Part shown: one piece after another, positions 8,298 through 17,014 of the stretch
Layout of the letters: the number at the start of each line of letters is the position of its first letter
How positions within the stretch are numbered: the first letter of the stretch is position 1
From: Ardenticatenaceae bacterium
Lineage (GTDB): Bacteria > Chloroflexota > Anaerolineae > Promineifilales > Promineifilaceae
Length of the DNA: 64,000 nt
Reading direction: 5' to 3'
Assembly (NCBI GenBank): GCA_020634565.1
Contig: JACKBN010000007.1
Coordinates: forward strand, 230,994-294,993
Position numbers and translations under genes: made by a program
The notes under the pieces: model-generated
What the model saw: the letters and a program-made list of their open reading frames with translations, nothing else
Database searches by the model: none
What the model was told of the DNA's origin: nothing

Positions 8298-9299
8298 TTA
8301 AAAAGCGGCTACCATTGCTTCGGCTACAAGAATGTCTTGGGCAACGGAGCCGCCGCTCACGCCCACGGCCCCAACTACCTGACCCGCTTTTTGCAGCGGA
8401 ATGCCGCCGCCAACCAGCGTAATCTTGGGCAGGTTCACATCAATGCCAAACAGCGATTGGCCGGGTTGGGCCGCTTGAGCCAAATCGGCCGTGGCCAGGC
8501 GCACCGTGGCGGCGGTGTATGCTTTGTGCGGCGCCAGCGTGATGCTGACGATGAGCGCGTTATCCATGCGCCGCGATTCAATAATGTCGCCATTCTGGTC
8601 AACCACGCTGAGAACCATAGGCACACCAATTTCCCGTGCCTTTTTAATGCCAGCTTCTACCATACGATTGCAGTCGTTCAGGGTAAGTTCCATTTCAGAC
8701 GCTCCTTGACGGCCGTTTCCAGAAACGGCCGTTTGCAAATCAGCAGGCATGTTTTCGGCAATGGTTTGGATCAATGTGCGCTGCTCGTCAATTCGGGCCA
8801 ACACATAAAGCAGGTCAGACAACCGGTTAACGTACTTAATCAGATGCGGGTTCACCGCTTCTTGCCGGTTCAATGACACCAGGCGCCGCTCGGCCCGACG
8901 GAAGATAGCCCGCGCCGCATCAATGGCGGCCGAAGCAGGCGATCCACCTGGCCGGACAAACTGCCCGGTCTGAATCCATTCCTCGTTGTAGCCGTCAATC
9001 AGGTGCTCTAACCGGGCAATTTGTTCTGGCTTCACCTGGGGAATGGCAAACTTGTTGGGCTTGTCGCCCGGCACAAAGGCCGCTTCCGACATGACGGGAA
9101 TCAGTTCGCCTTGCAGTTCAATGATGTGGCGGCACAAATCATCGAACTGCGTGGTGGCGCGGGCCAGCCCTAGCATGGATGTCCCTTCGTCCATCGTGCC
9201 GTACACTTCTACGCGCAGATCGTCTTTGTCTACCCGGCTGCCGCCCAGAAGCGAAGTTTGCCCGGTGTCGCCACCGCGGGTGTAAACTTTACCGCTCAT
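8298..9299 (-). CDS. pduO: PduO: ATP:cob(I)alamin adenosyltransferase fused to a GlcG/HbpS-like domain
   Basis: 333 residues in two parts. Residues 1-185 are a PduO-type adenosyltransferase: N-terminal YTRGGDTGQTSLLGG (ATP binding) and later RAIFRRAERRL, the family signature helix. Residues about 195-333 form a GlcG/HbpS-like domain (LNDCNRMVEAGIKKAREIG, VGAVGVSGGSVAQDILVAEA) as in full-length Salmonella PduO. The enzyme makes adenosylcobalamin, the cofactor of PduCDE. The start ATG overlaps the pduN stop by 4 bp, showing translational coupling. The linker between domains carries two ACGGCCGT palindromes (8711-8735). Confidence 0.93.
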   Translation of the reverse strand: MSGKVYTRGGDTGQTSLLGGSRVDKDDLRVEVYGTMDEGTSMLGLARATTQFDDLCRHIIELQGELIPVMSEAAFVPGDKPNKFAIPQVKPEQIARLEHLIDGYNEEWIQTGQFVRPGGSPASAAIDAARAIFRRAERRLVSLNRQEAVNPHLIKYVNRLSDLLYVLARIDEQRTLIQTIAENMPADLQTAVSGNGRQGASEMELTLNDCNRMVEAGIKKAREIGVPMVLSVVDQNGDIIESRRMDNALIVSITLAPHKAYTAATVRLATADLAQAAQPGQSLFGIDVNLPKITLVGGGIPLQKAGQVVGAVGVSGGSVAQDILVAEAMVAAF

Positions 9300-9571
9300 T
9301 CCACCACATCCACTGAATCAACAATGCCCACCACCGCCACGTCCAGCGGGGCCGCCCGGTGTGTCTCGCTGATGACGCGCGCTGCGCCACCCTGCACCCA
9401 CAAAACGGTGTCCCCCCGGCCAGCGCCCAGCGTATCAACCGCGACCAGGCGGTTGCTGGTTGGAGCCTCGCTGCGTGGGTCAATTTCTTCGATGACCAGC
9501 AGCTTAAAGCCGGTCAGAGAATCTTCTTTTCGTGTGGCCACGACGGTGCCAATTACTTTTGCCAGGCGCAT
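9296..9571 (-). CDS. pduN: PduN/EutN-type BMC vertex protein (BMC-P pentamer)
   Basis: About 91 residues with the EutN/CcmL fold pattern: LAKVIGTVVATRKEDSLTGF at the start and GRGDTVLWVQGGAARV in the middle. Five copies form the pentamer that caps each of the vertices of the polyhedral shell. It is the only BMC-P gene seen in the window. Start chosen at the second of two adjacent ATGs (9571) because GAGGTGA is better spaced to it. The end overlaps pduO by 4 bp. Confidence 0.93.
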   Translation of the reverse strand: MRLAKVIGTVVATRKEDSLTGFKLLVIEEIDPRSEAPTSNRLVAVDTLGAGRGDTVLWVQGGAARVISETHRAAPLDVAVVGIVDSVDVVE

Positions 9572-9579
9572 CATTCACC

Positions 9580-10386
9580 TCAATTTTCAAATATCAGCGT
9601 CAGGTTACGGGTGCGGGCGCTGTCCTGGGCCAGCGGGGTTAATCGCGCGCTGGTGGGCAGATGCAGTGTGGTGCCCGGCTGGTAGGTGGACAGGTCCGCG
9701 GCGGTGAGGATGGGCGCACGGCCGTTTCCCCCCACACGCAGCACTGGTTGAGGCGATACGGCCGTTACCACCGGCTTCGGTTCGTCACCCGTCTGAAGCT
9801 GCTGAATCACAGTTGAAATAAACTTCTCTTCCGCTACCAAATGCACACCGTAATCGATCAGCGTGCTCAAATTACCGCTCAGGCGTTGGCGCAGTGCGGG
9901 TACGCCCTCGTTGTTATCGCTAAACACCAGACCGCCATTGCCGTACGGATCAGCCCCGTCACACACGGCCACCACTGGCTTGTTGGCCAGCAGCGCCCCT
10001 AGCACCAGCGTGGAAAAGAGCGAATCCATCAAACCCAGAGCCAGCCGTGCGGCCGTATTCATCGACAAGGTGGGCACCAGCACCAGATCCGTCTCGCGCA
10101 CCAGGCCGGGCGTGTTCACCCACTCTTGCGGCCCGATGATTTCTGCCGCGCCCGCCTTGCGCACATTAGGTTCGCCAATCACGTGCATGGCCGAGGCAGT
10201 CATGAAGACGGTTAGCTTGTGCCGGGCCTGGCTGAGCATTTTGATGGTGTCCATGCCCACCACGTAGCCAGTGCTGGCGCCGCTAAACAGCATCAGCACC
10301 CGCCGGGGCGGTACGGCGGCAATCATTTTTGCCTGTACCAGGGCCACCACTTTGGCCACGACTTCTTCAATCAGGGCTTGGTCCAC
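9580..10386 (-). CDS. BMC-associated flavoprotein with PduM-like C-terminal tail
   Basis: 268 residues in three parts. Residues 1-20 (ALIEEVVAKVVALVQAK) resemble an encapsulation helix. Residues about 28-190 look like a flavoprotein of the HFCD/PF02441 type, with LMLFSGASTGYVVGMDTIKM at the nucleotide-binding start and VPTLSMNTAARLALGLMDSL in place of the PASANT region. The last 45 residues (ILTAADLSTYQPGTTLHL, ARLTPLAQDSARTRN) resemble the C-terminal motif I remember from PduM. The gene occupies the pduM position between pduL and pduN. Function is unknown: FMN-dependent chemistry or a structural role like PduM are both possible. The start is a GTG preceded by AAAGGA. Confidence 0.7.
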   Translation of the reverse strand: MDQALIEEVVAKVVALVQAKMIAAVPPRRVLMLFSGASTGYVVGMDTIKMLSQARHKLTVFMTASAMHVIGEPNVRKAGAAEIIGPQEWVNTPGLVRETDLVLVPTLSMNTAARLALGLMDSLFSTLVLGALLANKPVVAVCDGADPYGNGGLVFSDNNEGVPALRQRLSGNLSTLIDYGVHLVAEEKFISTVIQQLQTGDEPKPVVTAVSPQPVLRVGGNGRAPILTAADLSTYQPGTTLHLPTSARLTPLAQDSARTRNLTLIFEN

Positions 10387-10398
10387 AAGGTTTGTCCT

Positions 10399-11139
10399 TT
10401 ACTTTTGCGGCACAATGAGTGTGCCCGTCTGCCCGCTGCGGATGCCCACAGCGTTGCCTTCATCGGTGTCCAGATGAACTTCGGTCAGCCAGCCCGCCTT
10501 CACGCGCACCAGAATGCCGTGCAGCGTAGTCGGGCGCGCGCCGTCGATGTCCAGATCAAGCAGATCGCCGTTTTTCACGCCCAGCCGCTTGGCCATGTCG
10601 TCGCTCAGGTGAATGTGCCGCCGGGCAATAAATGCCCCGCCGTTGCCATTGCCGGGCAGGGTCACCACGCCTTCCGGCCCCACCAGGGTGATGGGTTGGC
10701 AAGCGGGGTCTGAACCGTCGGTGGCGATGGGCAGCTTCATGCCAATCATCAGGGCATCAGTTTGGGAAAGTTCTACCTGGGAAAACGGCCGTGTTGGCCC
10801 CAGCACGCGCACTTTTTCGATGCAGCGCTTACGCCCCACCACCATCACCTGCTCGCGAGCGGCGTAATACCCTTTCTGGTACAGCTCGTTGTAAACCGTC
10901 AGGCTGTGCCCTTTGCCAAAGAGAATTTCCACATGCTCTGGGCACAAATGAACGTGCCGCACGGAAATGCCAATGGGGGTTTTGAGCTCTAAATGACCAT
11001 TTACGGCCGTTGGCACCGGTTCATGATCGTCCACAACGGGTGCGGGCTGCAAGTCGGCCAGCCGCCGCAGTACTTCCTGCGAAATGCGGTCGATGGTGAA
11101 CTGGCTGCTGTTCAGGTCTAGCGTGGCTTGTTCGGTCAT
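10399..11139 (-). CDS. pduL: Phosphate propanoyltransferase PduL
   Basis: About 246 residues. The two PduL domains carry the zinc-ligand motifs SVRHVHLCPEH and ARRHIHLSDD, characteristic of this non-Pta phosphotransacylase. It turns acyl-CoA plus phosphate into acyl-phosphate and recycles CoA inside the compartment. The first 35 residues contain the helix IDRISQEVLRRLADLQ, a likely encapsulation peptide, followed by a variable linker. The ATG at 11139 is used; an in-frame GTG at 11148 lies closer to the AGGAG site. The length is slightly longer than Salmonella PduL because of the N-terminal extension. Confidence 0.93.
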   Translation of the reverse strand: MTEQATLDLNSSQFTIDRISQEVLRRLADLQPAPVVDDHEPVPTAVNGHLELKTPIGISVRHVHLCPEHVEILFGKGHSLTVYNELYQKGYYAAREQVMVVGRKRCIEKVRVLGPTRPFSQVELSQTDALMIGMKLPIATDGSDPACQPITLVGPEGVVTLPGNGNGGAFIARRHIHLSDDMAKRLGVKNGDLLDLDIDGARPTTLHGILVRVKAGWLTEVHLDTDEGNAVGIRSGQTGTLIVPQK

Positions 11140-11163
11140 CGTCGTCACCGTTCTCCTTCCCTT

Positions 11164-11643
11164 TTACTCAGCGTCTGCCTGTTTGCGATGAACAAAGCAG
11201 TAAGCTGAACCAGGTTGGGCTGGCAGCTTGCACGGCTCGCCAGACTTGGTGGTGGCGGCGCACAGAGCCGGTTCTGCTTCTGTTGCGACGACGGGTTCTG
11301 CGGGGGGAACGGCCGTTGCGACCGGTTCCGCCACAGCAGGCGCTTCATCTGCCAAACCGCGTCCGCGATCCAGGTTGCGAATCAGCGCGTCAATCTCTTC
11401 ATGCGGACGGGCGATGATCTGTTGACCGTATACCTGGCCAATACGCGAGGCGGCGGCCACGCCAGCCGAAACGCCAGCCTTCACCGCCCCAACATCCCCC
11501 ACGATTTTGATCGTGATCTTGCCGCTACCCTTGGTGTTTTCGTAGCCCAGCAGAATCACGTTGGCCGCTTTTACGGCCGCATCAGCCGCTTCAATGGCAG
11601 CGACCAGTCCGATGGTTTCAATGAGTCCCAATGCTTTTTTCAT
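11164..11643 (-). CDS. BMC-H shell protein with a C-terminal cysteine/histidine (zinc-finger-like) tail
   Basis: Residues 1-90 are a standard BMC-H domain (KKALGLIETIGLVAAIEAAD, KIVGDVGAVKAG). An Ala/Pro/Glu-rich linker (about 95-127) leads to a compact tail with Cys128, Cys138, Cys149 and His152 in the pattern C-x9-C-x10-C-x2-H, including AATTKSGEPC and SAYCFVH. That pattern is like the small zinc-binding motif found at the ends of many unrelated bacterial proteins. The gene sits where pduJ/pduK stand in Salmonella; PduK also has a cysteine-bearing C-terminal extension, but I would not equate the two. It should form hexameric tiles whose tail projects from one face. The start overlaps the pduH stop by 4 bp. 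Confidence 0.88.
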   Translation of the reverse strand: MKKALGLIETIGLVAAIEAADAAVKAANVILLGYENTKGSGKITIKIVGDVGAVKAGVSAGVAAASRIGQVYGQQIIARPHEEIDALIRNLDRGRGLADEAPAVAEPVATAVPPAEPVVATEAEPALCAATTKSGEPCKLPAQPGSAYCFVHRKQADAE

Positions 11644-12161
11644 CGGATACCTCTCTCTTGTAATTTGCGAACGACCAGCGCAACCAGGTGGGCAATTTCT
11701 GCCGGGTCAGGTGCGAGGTCGGCTGTGGGTGGCTTTGGCGCAGCCAACGGGGCTGCTTCGATCGCCACAGATTTCTCTTCGTCTCCGTTAGCAAAAGGTG
11801 CGGGCTCGTCTTCAAAGCGGAACGGTTTGCGCACAATCATGCGGGCCGCGTTAGAGCCCATTAAGCGGCAAAAATAGTCAGGCTGATCAGAAAAGTTAAA
11901 GACCAACACCGGTTGTGCGGGCGGCATGTGCATTTCGTGCAGCACCACCTGCGCTTCACCCACGGCCACGCCGATGTTAAAGCGTGAGCTTTGCGCCGCG
12001 GCGTAGGCCAGGGCCACCAGATCAGCCCCTTCTTCCTCGACCAGTTGGCAGGGCACGCCTTCTTCTTCCGCCCCGATTTGCACCCAGCGGTACAGCGCCG
12101 CCTCGGTGCCGGCCCCTAAGCTGACGTGAATACACGGCCGTTCCTGCGCAAAAGGTGCCAT
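11640..12161 (-). CDS. pduH: Diol dehydratase reactivase small subunit PduH
   Basis: About 173 residues. The first 115 match the small reactivase subunit, with CIHVSLGAGTEAALYRWVQI and later RFNIGVAVGEAQVVLHEMHM. It pairs with PduG to exchange damaged cobalamin on PduCDE. The C-terminal 55 residues are an extension: a Pro/Ala-rich linker and the helix EIAHLVALVVRKLQERGIR, which looks like an encapsulation peptide placed at the C-terminus. Salmonella PduH is about 125 residues, so the extension is unusual. The ATG at 12161 lies one base past the pduG stop; the longer frame to 12269 overlaps pduG and is rejected. Confidence 0.87.
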   Translation of the reverse strand: MAPFAQERPCIHVSLGAGTEAALYRWVQIGAEEEGVPCQLVEEEGADLVALAYAAAQSSRFNIGVAVGEAQVVLHEMHMPPAQPVLVFNFSDQPDYFCRLMGSNAARMIVRKPFRFEDEPAPFANGDEEKSVAIEAAPLAAPKPPTADLAPDPAEIAHLVALVVRKLQERGIR

Positions 12162-12162
12162 C

Positions 12163-14007
12163 CTAACCCGCCTTCTGCCGCTCCGCGTAGCTGAGAACCA
12201 GGCCAGTAGCCACGGCGTTAACCGTGCCCAGCTTGCCACGAATGTTGGCGGCACCGACCACGGTGCCAAACTCAGCCAGCTTGTTCATTAACATTTGCGC
12301 CAGCTCAAAGTCCTGCCCCGAACCGCCGACGATGGCCACAAACTCGATGTTGCGAATGTTGCCCAACGGGGCGACGGTTTGCAGGGCGCGCAGGCTGTTG
12401 CGCAAAAAGACCCGGCGCTTGGCCTCACGACGCACCTCACGAATGCGCTCCACGGTATGTTCCGTGGGGATGGGCACCAGGCCGCCTTCCGTCACCAGAG
12501 CCACGCGGCCGAACAGGCGCGGGTCCAGCGGATCTTTGAAAAAACGCACCGAATTGTCTTCGTTGCGGATGTGAAACAGGCTCTCCACCTTCGCCAGAGG
12601 ATAACGCTTGATTTGTTCGGCCACGTCGATGTTGGTGCCCGTGGGCAAATCCAACTCGCGTTGGATGAGCAGGGTCACCATGTTGCCCGCCCCCGCCAGA
12701 TGGATGCTTTCCACCTTTTTGCCCTTAACCATCAGGGCAGCATCGGTAGAACCAGCGCCCAAGTCGAGGATGGCCAGCGGGATATCAATGCCGGGTGTGG
12801 TCAGCGTGCCCAGGATGGCCATGTTGGCCTCCACGCCGCCAAGCTCCACGCGTATGCCAATTTCCTGGGCCAGCGCCAGCGCCAGCCGCTCCATCAGCAG
12901 TTGGTCCGTGTTTACCATGGCCGCCAAACCAACGGCGTTTTCCATGGAGAATTCCTGAGCCAACCCGCCAGACACTTTTTGCGGCACTAGGCAGTCAACC
13001 GCCAGAATGTCGCGAATTTTGATTTCCTGGATGGGCTTTTCGGTGACGTCGCTCATGGTTTGGCGCACGCGCTCGACCATGCCGCCCACGTTGGTGCCCG
13101 CTTCACCGGCTACATTTTGCAGCCGACCCACCTGGCTCAACCCGTCCATGATGGCATCTGCGCCGCCGTCCATTTCCACAACGGCCGTACGCGTATCGCC
13201 AATCAGTTTCAGGGTGCCAGCCGGAATGCGACGGGTCTGCACATCTCCCGCAGGGGTGCGAATGACCACCGCCGAGCGCAGCCCAATCAGGGCTTTGGCG
13301 ATGGGAATCACCATCTGCGTCTCTTGCGGTGTCAGGTCAAACAGGGTCGCAATGCCATAGGGATTGCACAGCTGGCGAATCACCTGGCCGTGGTCACCCA
13401 CTTCCACGGCGGCCAGCATGTTCAGCGGCACCTGGTCAACCAGACCCACCTCATCCACAAACGGCAAAATTTTGGGCAGCCGGTTGGCAATCAAAACGCC
13501 ATCGTCCGACTGCACAATGCCGCCCTGCACATCCACGCCCGCTTCCAGCGCCCGCTTAATCAGCGAGGCGGCAACTTCAAAGTCATACCCTTTGGGAATC
13601 ACCACAATGATCGATTCGCCGCGTTTAACGGAAACCAGGTTGTTGATGTGCGTGGTAATGCCCACACCAATGCCCATACCGCCAGGAGACCCAGGATTGT
13701 GGCCGATCATCGTCGATTCGGTGATGATCGTCTCCGTGATCGTTTCCATGGCGATGTCACCGATCACCGGCGTAGCTTCGTTTAGCAGCGCCAGGTCGAT
13801 GTCGCTCACGTCGATGCCCGCATCTTCAGCAGCGTGGCGCAGGGCCAGCTTCATGCCGGGAATGTTACTCAGCGTTCCCTTGATGCCGGTGGTCGATACC
13901 CGGCTAGAGCCGAGGAAGCGAGGTGGCGTATGGCTGTTGGTGAATTCAGCAATGGCAACTTCTGTAGTTGAGTTTCCTACGTCGATGCCAGCGATAACAG
14001 TGCTCAT
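12163..14007 (-). CDS. pduG: Diol dehydratase reactivase large subunit PduG (ATPase)
   Basis: 614 residues, the family's usual length of about 610. The start VIAGIDVGNSTTEVAIAEF is the actin/Hsp70-type phosphate-binding loop. ILDLGAGSTDAALM near residue 420 is the second phosphate loop, and FVAIVGGSGQDFELAQML near the C-terminus is the adenosine motif. With PduH it uses ATP to remove inactivated cobalamin from the diol dehydratase. Its gene follows pduE after a 100-bp gap filled by short CCTGG-type repeats. Confidence 0.95.
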   Translation of the reverse strand: MSTVIAGIDVGNSTTEVAIAEFTNSHTPPRFLGSSRVSTTGIKGTLSNIPGMKLALRHAAEDAGIDVSDIDLALLNEATPVIGDIAMETITETIITESTMIGHNPGSPGGMGIGVGITTHINNLVSVKRGESIIVVIPKGYDFEVAASLIKRALEAGVDVQGGIVQSDDGVLIANRLPKILPFVDEVGLVDQVPLNMLAAVEVGDHGQVIRQLCNPYGIATLFDLTPQETQMVIPIAKALIGLRSAVVIRTPAGDVQTRRIPAGTLKLIGDTRTAVVEMDGGADAIMDGLSQVGRLQNVAGEAGTNVGGMVERVRQTMSDVTEKPIQEIKIRDILAVDCLVPQKVSGGLAQEFSMENAVGLAAMVNTDQLLMERLALALAQEIGIRVELGGVEANMAILGTLTTPGIDIPLAILDLGAGSTDAALMVKGKKVESIHLAGAGNMVTLLIQRELDLPTGTNIDVAEQIKRYPLAKVESLFHIRNEDNSVRFFKDPLDPRLFGRVALVTEGGLVPIPTEHTVERIREVRREAKRRVFLRNSLRALQTVAPLGNIRNIEFVAIVGGSGQDFELAQMLMNKLAEFGTVVGAANIRGKLGTVNAVATGLVLSYAERQKAG

Positions 14008-14029
14008 AATGATTTAGGTGGCGAAACAT

Positions 14030-14100
14030 CCTGTAGTCGAGCAGCCTGGTAATTGCCTGGTCTTAGACCTCTTGATTACCTGGCTGCCTGACTACCTGGG
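14030..14100. repeat. Short iterated CCTGG/CTGCCTG repeats between pduE and pduG
   Basis: The 100-bp gap between pduE and pduG holds repeated units such as AGCCTGGTAATTGCCTGG and TTACCTGGCTGCCTGACTACCTGG. The style resembles the repeat in the nucleotidyltransferase gene. No promoter or terminator is evident, so the transcript probably reads through. Confidence 0.55.
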
Positions 14101-14107
14101 TGTTCGT

Positions 14108-14617
14108 CTAGTCTTTTAGAACGTCGCGGGCTTCGTATACGTTGGCTGCTTCGCGAACGAAGTTGGCGCATACTTTGGCCCCATATTGGTTTTCCAGCTC
14201 ATCAGCGATGGCCAGAAGTTCGGCTTTGGTTGAACGGTTGGGACGCAAGGCGTTGTACATCGCCAGCACGCGCTCGTCGGGAACCTTGGTCAGTTCACCC
14301 GCGCGGCGCATGTTGTTGGCCAGCTGCGGCCGGTAGATGCTTTCGGCGATCTGCGCCTGGTACTCCAGGGTCTGCGGGGTGATGCGAATTTCTTCGGCTT
14401 TCACTGCGCCGGACATGATGGCGTCCAGGGTGATGTCGTCCAGGCTTTTACCGGTGGCGGTTTTCACCAGCTCACGCCGTTTTTCCGACAACGGGTAGTC
14501 GGTTTTGTAGTTGAGGGTACGGCCGTTGCTTGTGGCGGCCGGCGCGCTGCTCTTCCCACCATTCAACTCAGAGAGAACCTCTTTTACGATTGCAGCAATC
14601 ATATCTTGTTGTGACAT
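14108..14617 (-). CDS. pduE: Propanediol dehydratase small subunit PduE
   Basis: 169 residues; Salmonella PduE has 173. The N-terminus MSQQDMIAAIVKEVLSELNG is an encapsulation-type helix followed by a flexible linker; the core has DYPLSEKRRELVKTATGKSL and ITLDAIMSGAVKAEEIRI, conserved in small subunits of diol and glycerol dehydratases. It forms the (alpha beta gamma)2 enzyme with PduC and PduD. AAGGAGAATTTGAA precedes the ATG, and pduD ends 12 bp upstream. Confidence 0.95.
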   Translation of the reverse strand: MSQQDMIAAIVKEVLSELNGGKSSAPAATSNGRTLNYKTDYPLSEKRRELVKTATGKSLDDITLDAIMSGAVKAEEIRITPQTLEYQAQIAESIYRPQLANNMRRAGELTKVPDERVLAMYNALRPNRSTKAELLAIADELENQYGAKVCANFVREAANVYEARDVLKD

Positions 14618-14629
14618 TTCAAATTCTCC

Positions 14630-15304
14630 TTAGTTGAAGCGGACTTCCACATCCATGGGCTTCTTGCGCTTGTCCACAAACTCGGTTTCGCGAATGTGGT
14701 ACACAGCGGCGATAGCCTGATATTTCGGCCGGGCCATCTGGTCACTAAACTGCTCGACTGGTGCCGGGGAATCACCCTTGGCGTAGCGAGCCGCATTGCG
14801 ACCGATGTTGCGGTAGGTTTCCAGCGTCAGCACGGGTGCCTGCGGGAACAGTTCGATGTTCTGCAGCGGGAACAGATCGCGCTGGTGAATAACGGTGGTG
14901 CCGCGAGACTGGATGGCGACAGCAATGCCAGAGCCGCTCAGTTCAGCACCGCGCTTACCAACAAAGGCCACGTCGGAGGTATGCCACACCCGGATGATGC
15001 GGGGTTTCATGCCTTCTTCTTCGATACCGGCCATGAGTTCACGGAGAACGGCCGTATGCGGAATGCCCGTAATCGTCCGTTTCTTCAATTTGTCGCCAAA
15101 AGCGGGGGCCAAAGCAATCACAACCTCGCTAGAGGAAGTGCCCTGGCGCGCCTCACCGACTTCCCGCATGGTCATGTCGGCATATTCGCCATTGGCTGGG
15201 GTTACAGCAGGGGCTGCCGGAGCCGCAACAGGCGCACCATTGGCTACCTGCGCCAAAATCTCCTTAACAACTTCCCGCACTACAGCTTCAGATATTTGTG
15301 CCAT
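14630..15304 (-). CDS. pduD: Propanediol dehydratase medium subunit PduD
   Basis: 224 residues, exactly the usual size. The N-terminal segment EAVVREVVKEILAQVAN is the encapsulation helix described for PduD, followed by an Ala/Pro linker. The core shows VVIALAPAFGDKLKKRTITG and PRIIRVWHTSDVAFVGK. The medium subunit forms the lower lid for the adenosylcobalamin bound to PduC. AAGGAGCGATACAA precedes the ATG, with 12 bp to pduC. Confidence 0.95.
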   Translation of the reverse strand: MAQISEAVVREVVKEILAQVANGAPVAAPAAPAVTPANGEYADMTMREVGEARQGTSSSEVVIALAPAFGDKLKKRTITGIPHTAVLRELMAGIEEEGMKPRIIRVWHTSDVAFVGKRGAELSGSGIAVAIQSRGTTVIHQRDLFPLQNIELFPQAPVLTLETYRNIGRNAARYAKGDSPAPVEQFSDQMARPKYQAIAAVYHIRETEFVDKRKKPMDVEVRFN

Positions 15305-15316
15305 TTGTATCGCTCC

Positions 15317-16984
15317 TTAAATATCCTCTGGGCTCATCGCGTGGCGGATGTTGGCAATTTCTTCCCAACGTTCGCCTTCAAGACGATAGCCAGTGCCGGG
15401 TCCCTGGTAATCATTCAAGTCGTTGACCGCAGCCACAACATTGAAATCTTTGTCCAGGATTGCAGACGTGTGCAGGTAGTCACCAGAAACGCGCTGCTTC
15501 TGCACGTTCAGGATTGCTTCAGCCACTTCGGGGAAACCATTTTTGGCCAGAGCCTTAACAACTTCCACACCGGTAACGTTGCGCTTCAACATTTCCTGCG
15601 CTGCTTTTGTATCTTGCACCTTGTCACGCGCGGGCATGTCTTTACTGCCGTGAGCGTACGTTGCTGCTTCAACTTCCTCATTCGTGATGGCTGGCAAGCC
15701 CAGCTCTACAAATACAGCTTGCAGTGCCTTGGCCGCTTTGTTACGAATAACAATGACATCTTCCTCGCGGACGGGGCGCAAACCACCATCAACCTTCAGA
15801 TCGCGCTGCAAGATGAGGAAATCGTCGTAGTCGTCGGTATCAAAGTTCGAACCGGCAAACACGTTGTCGTAGTTGGGGGAAGCGCTGTAGCCGGAGAAGA
15901 TGAAATCTGTACCGGGCAAGAACTGACCCATTAAACGAGCGGTACGGCGGAAAGGTGAATGAGAGAATGTTTGGTCATTGCCGGAAGCAACTTCCAGGTC
16001 CAGGCAGGTTGTGACCAGGTTCTCAGCCAAAACGGCACGAATACCGCCAGGCACGCCACCGGGCACACCAATACAGCTGATGGAACCATTTTGCAGACCC
16101 TGTACCCCAGCGCCCTTGGTAATCATGACGCACTTGATTTCCAGGTACAGCATCGATTTCCCTTCGGCATAAGCCATCTGGACCTCAGAGCCGGTACCGG
16201 AGGTGTAGCGCATCTTCAAACCACGAGAGGCGTAAGCCGAGGCCAGAAATGCTTTGGACCAGGGCGTGTCGTCGCCATCTTTAAACACCTGCTCGGTGCC
16301 GTAGACGGAAACCGTTTCAGCGTAGGCTGTCAAACCGAGCAAACCAAGCTGCAACTCTGTGGCTTCTTCAAGGGCATCCTGGCTCAAAACGCCGGGACGA
16401 CCCGTCTGGCCACCAACGAGCAGAGCCAGCGCGTTCATGGGGCCGTAGTTGAAAACGGCTACCGTGGTCTCGATTTCGTCAAAGCCATAGTAGGTGGCTT
16501 CAGCAGCATCGGCGGCCAGCAATACCGGGTTGTCTTGCACGTTGGTGACGTGCGCCTGGTTGCTGGGGGTGCGGCGAGCGCGCATTTTCTGGACGCCCAT
16601 CATCATCTCGACGACGTTGAGCTCATCCATCACGGCGGCAATTTTAGCCGGAGTTAGACCAGAGAATATCTTCACTACTTCGGCGCGCGGCACGTTAATA
16701 TCAACAATCTTGCGGGCAATTTCTACACAGGGAATTGCCATCATTTCTTCGGCGAGATTGGCGTTGATGGCGTAGTTGGCAATGAACAAGTCGTTGAAGT
16801 CAAACTGTTCACGCTTTTTGCCGTCCATCTCTACAATGACGCCGTTTTGTACTTTTACACTTGGGGCGGGATCGTTGGGGCTGCCCATGGCAATCAAGCC
16901 AACTTCGGGCCATTCAGTCACAAAGCCGTCTTTGTTGACTTCCCGTGCATCCAACACCTCAAATCTTTTTTGTCGTTTAGCCAT
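15317..16984 (-). CDS. pduC: Propanediol (glycerol) dehydratase large subunit PduC, adenosylcobalamin-dependent
   Basis: 555 residues (Salmonella PduC 554). The sequence is collinear with the large subunits of diol dehydratase: RTPSNQAHVTNVQDNPVLLA, LTAYAETVSVYGTEQVFKDG, and the region DYDDFLILQRDLKVDGGLRP. These contain the His, Glu and Asp residues that bind the substrate diol and its calcium/potassium ion. It removes water from 1,2-propanediol or glycerol by a radical route, giving propionaldehyde or 3-hydroxypropionaldehyde. AGGAGG stands 9 nt before the ATG. Sequence alone does not settle substrate preference; a glycerol dehydrogenase gene in the divergent operon keeps glycerol open. The gene lies in the longest stretch without ACGGCCGT. 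Confidence 0.96.
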   Translation of the reverse strand: MAKRQKRFEVLDAREVNKDGFVTEWPEVGLIAMGSPNDPAPSVKVQNGVIVEMDGKKREQFDFNDLFIANYAINANLAEEMMAIPCVEIARKIVDINVPRAEVVKIFSGLTPAKIAAVMDELNVVEMMMGVQKMRARRTPSNQAHVTNVQDNPVLLAADAAEATYYGFDEIETTVAVFNYGPMNALALLVGGQTGRPGVLSQDALEEATELQLGLLGLTAYAETVSVYGTEQVFKDGDDTPWSKAFLASAYASRGLKMRYTSGTGSEVQMAYAEGKSMLYLEIKCVMITKGAGVQGLQNGSISCIGVPGGVPGGIRAVLAENLVTTCLDLEVASGNDQTFSHSPFRRTARLMGQFLPGTDFIFSGYSASPNYDNVFAGSNFDTDDYDDFLILQRDLKVDGGLRPVREEDVIVIRNKAAKALQAVFVELGLPAITNEEVEAATYAHGSKDMPARDKVQDTKAAQEMLKRNVTGVEVVKALAKNGFPEVAEAILNVQKQRVSGDYLHTSAILDKDFNVVAAVNDLNDYQGPGTGYRLEGERWEEIANIRHAMSPEDI

Positions 16985-17014
16985 CGTTTTTTAACCTCCT
17001 AAAGGGGTCTTCGA

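Noticed and set aside
14696..15934. A 412-codon open frame antisense to pduD and pduC
   Set aside because: It lies wholly opposite two certain genes, has biased composition of a shadow frame (Arg, His, Gln-rich), and has no ribosome site or family motif.
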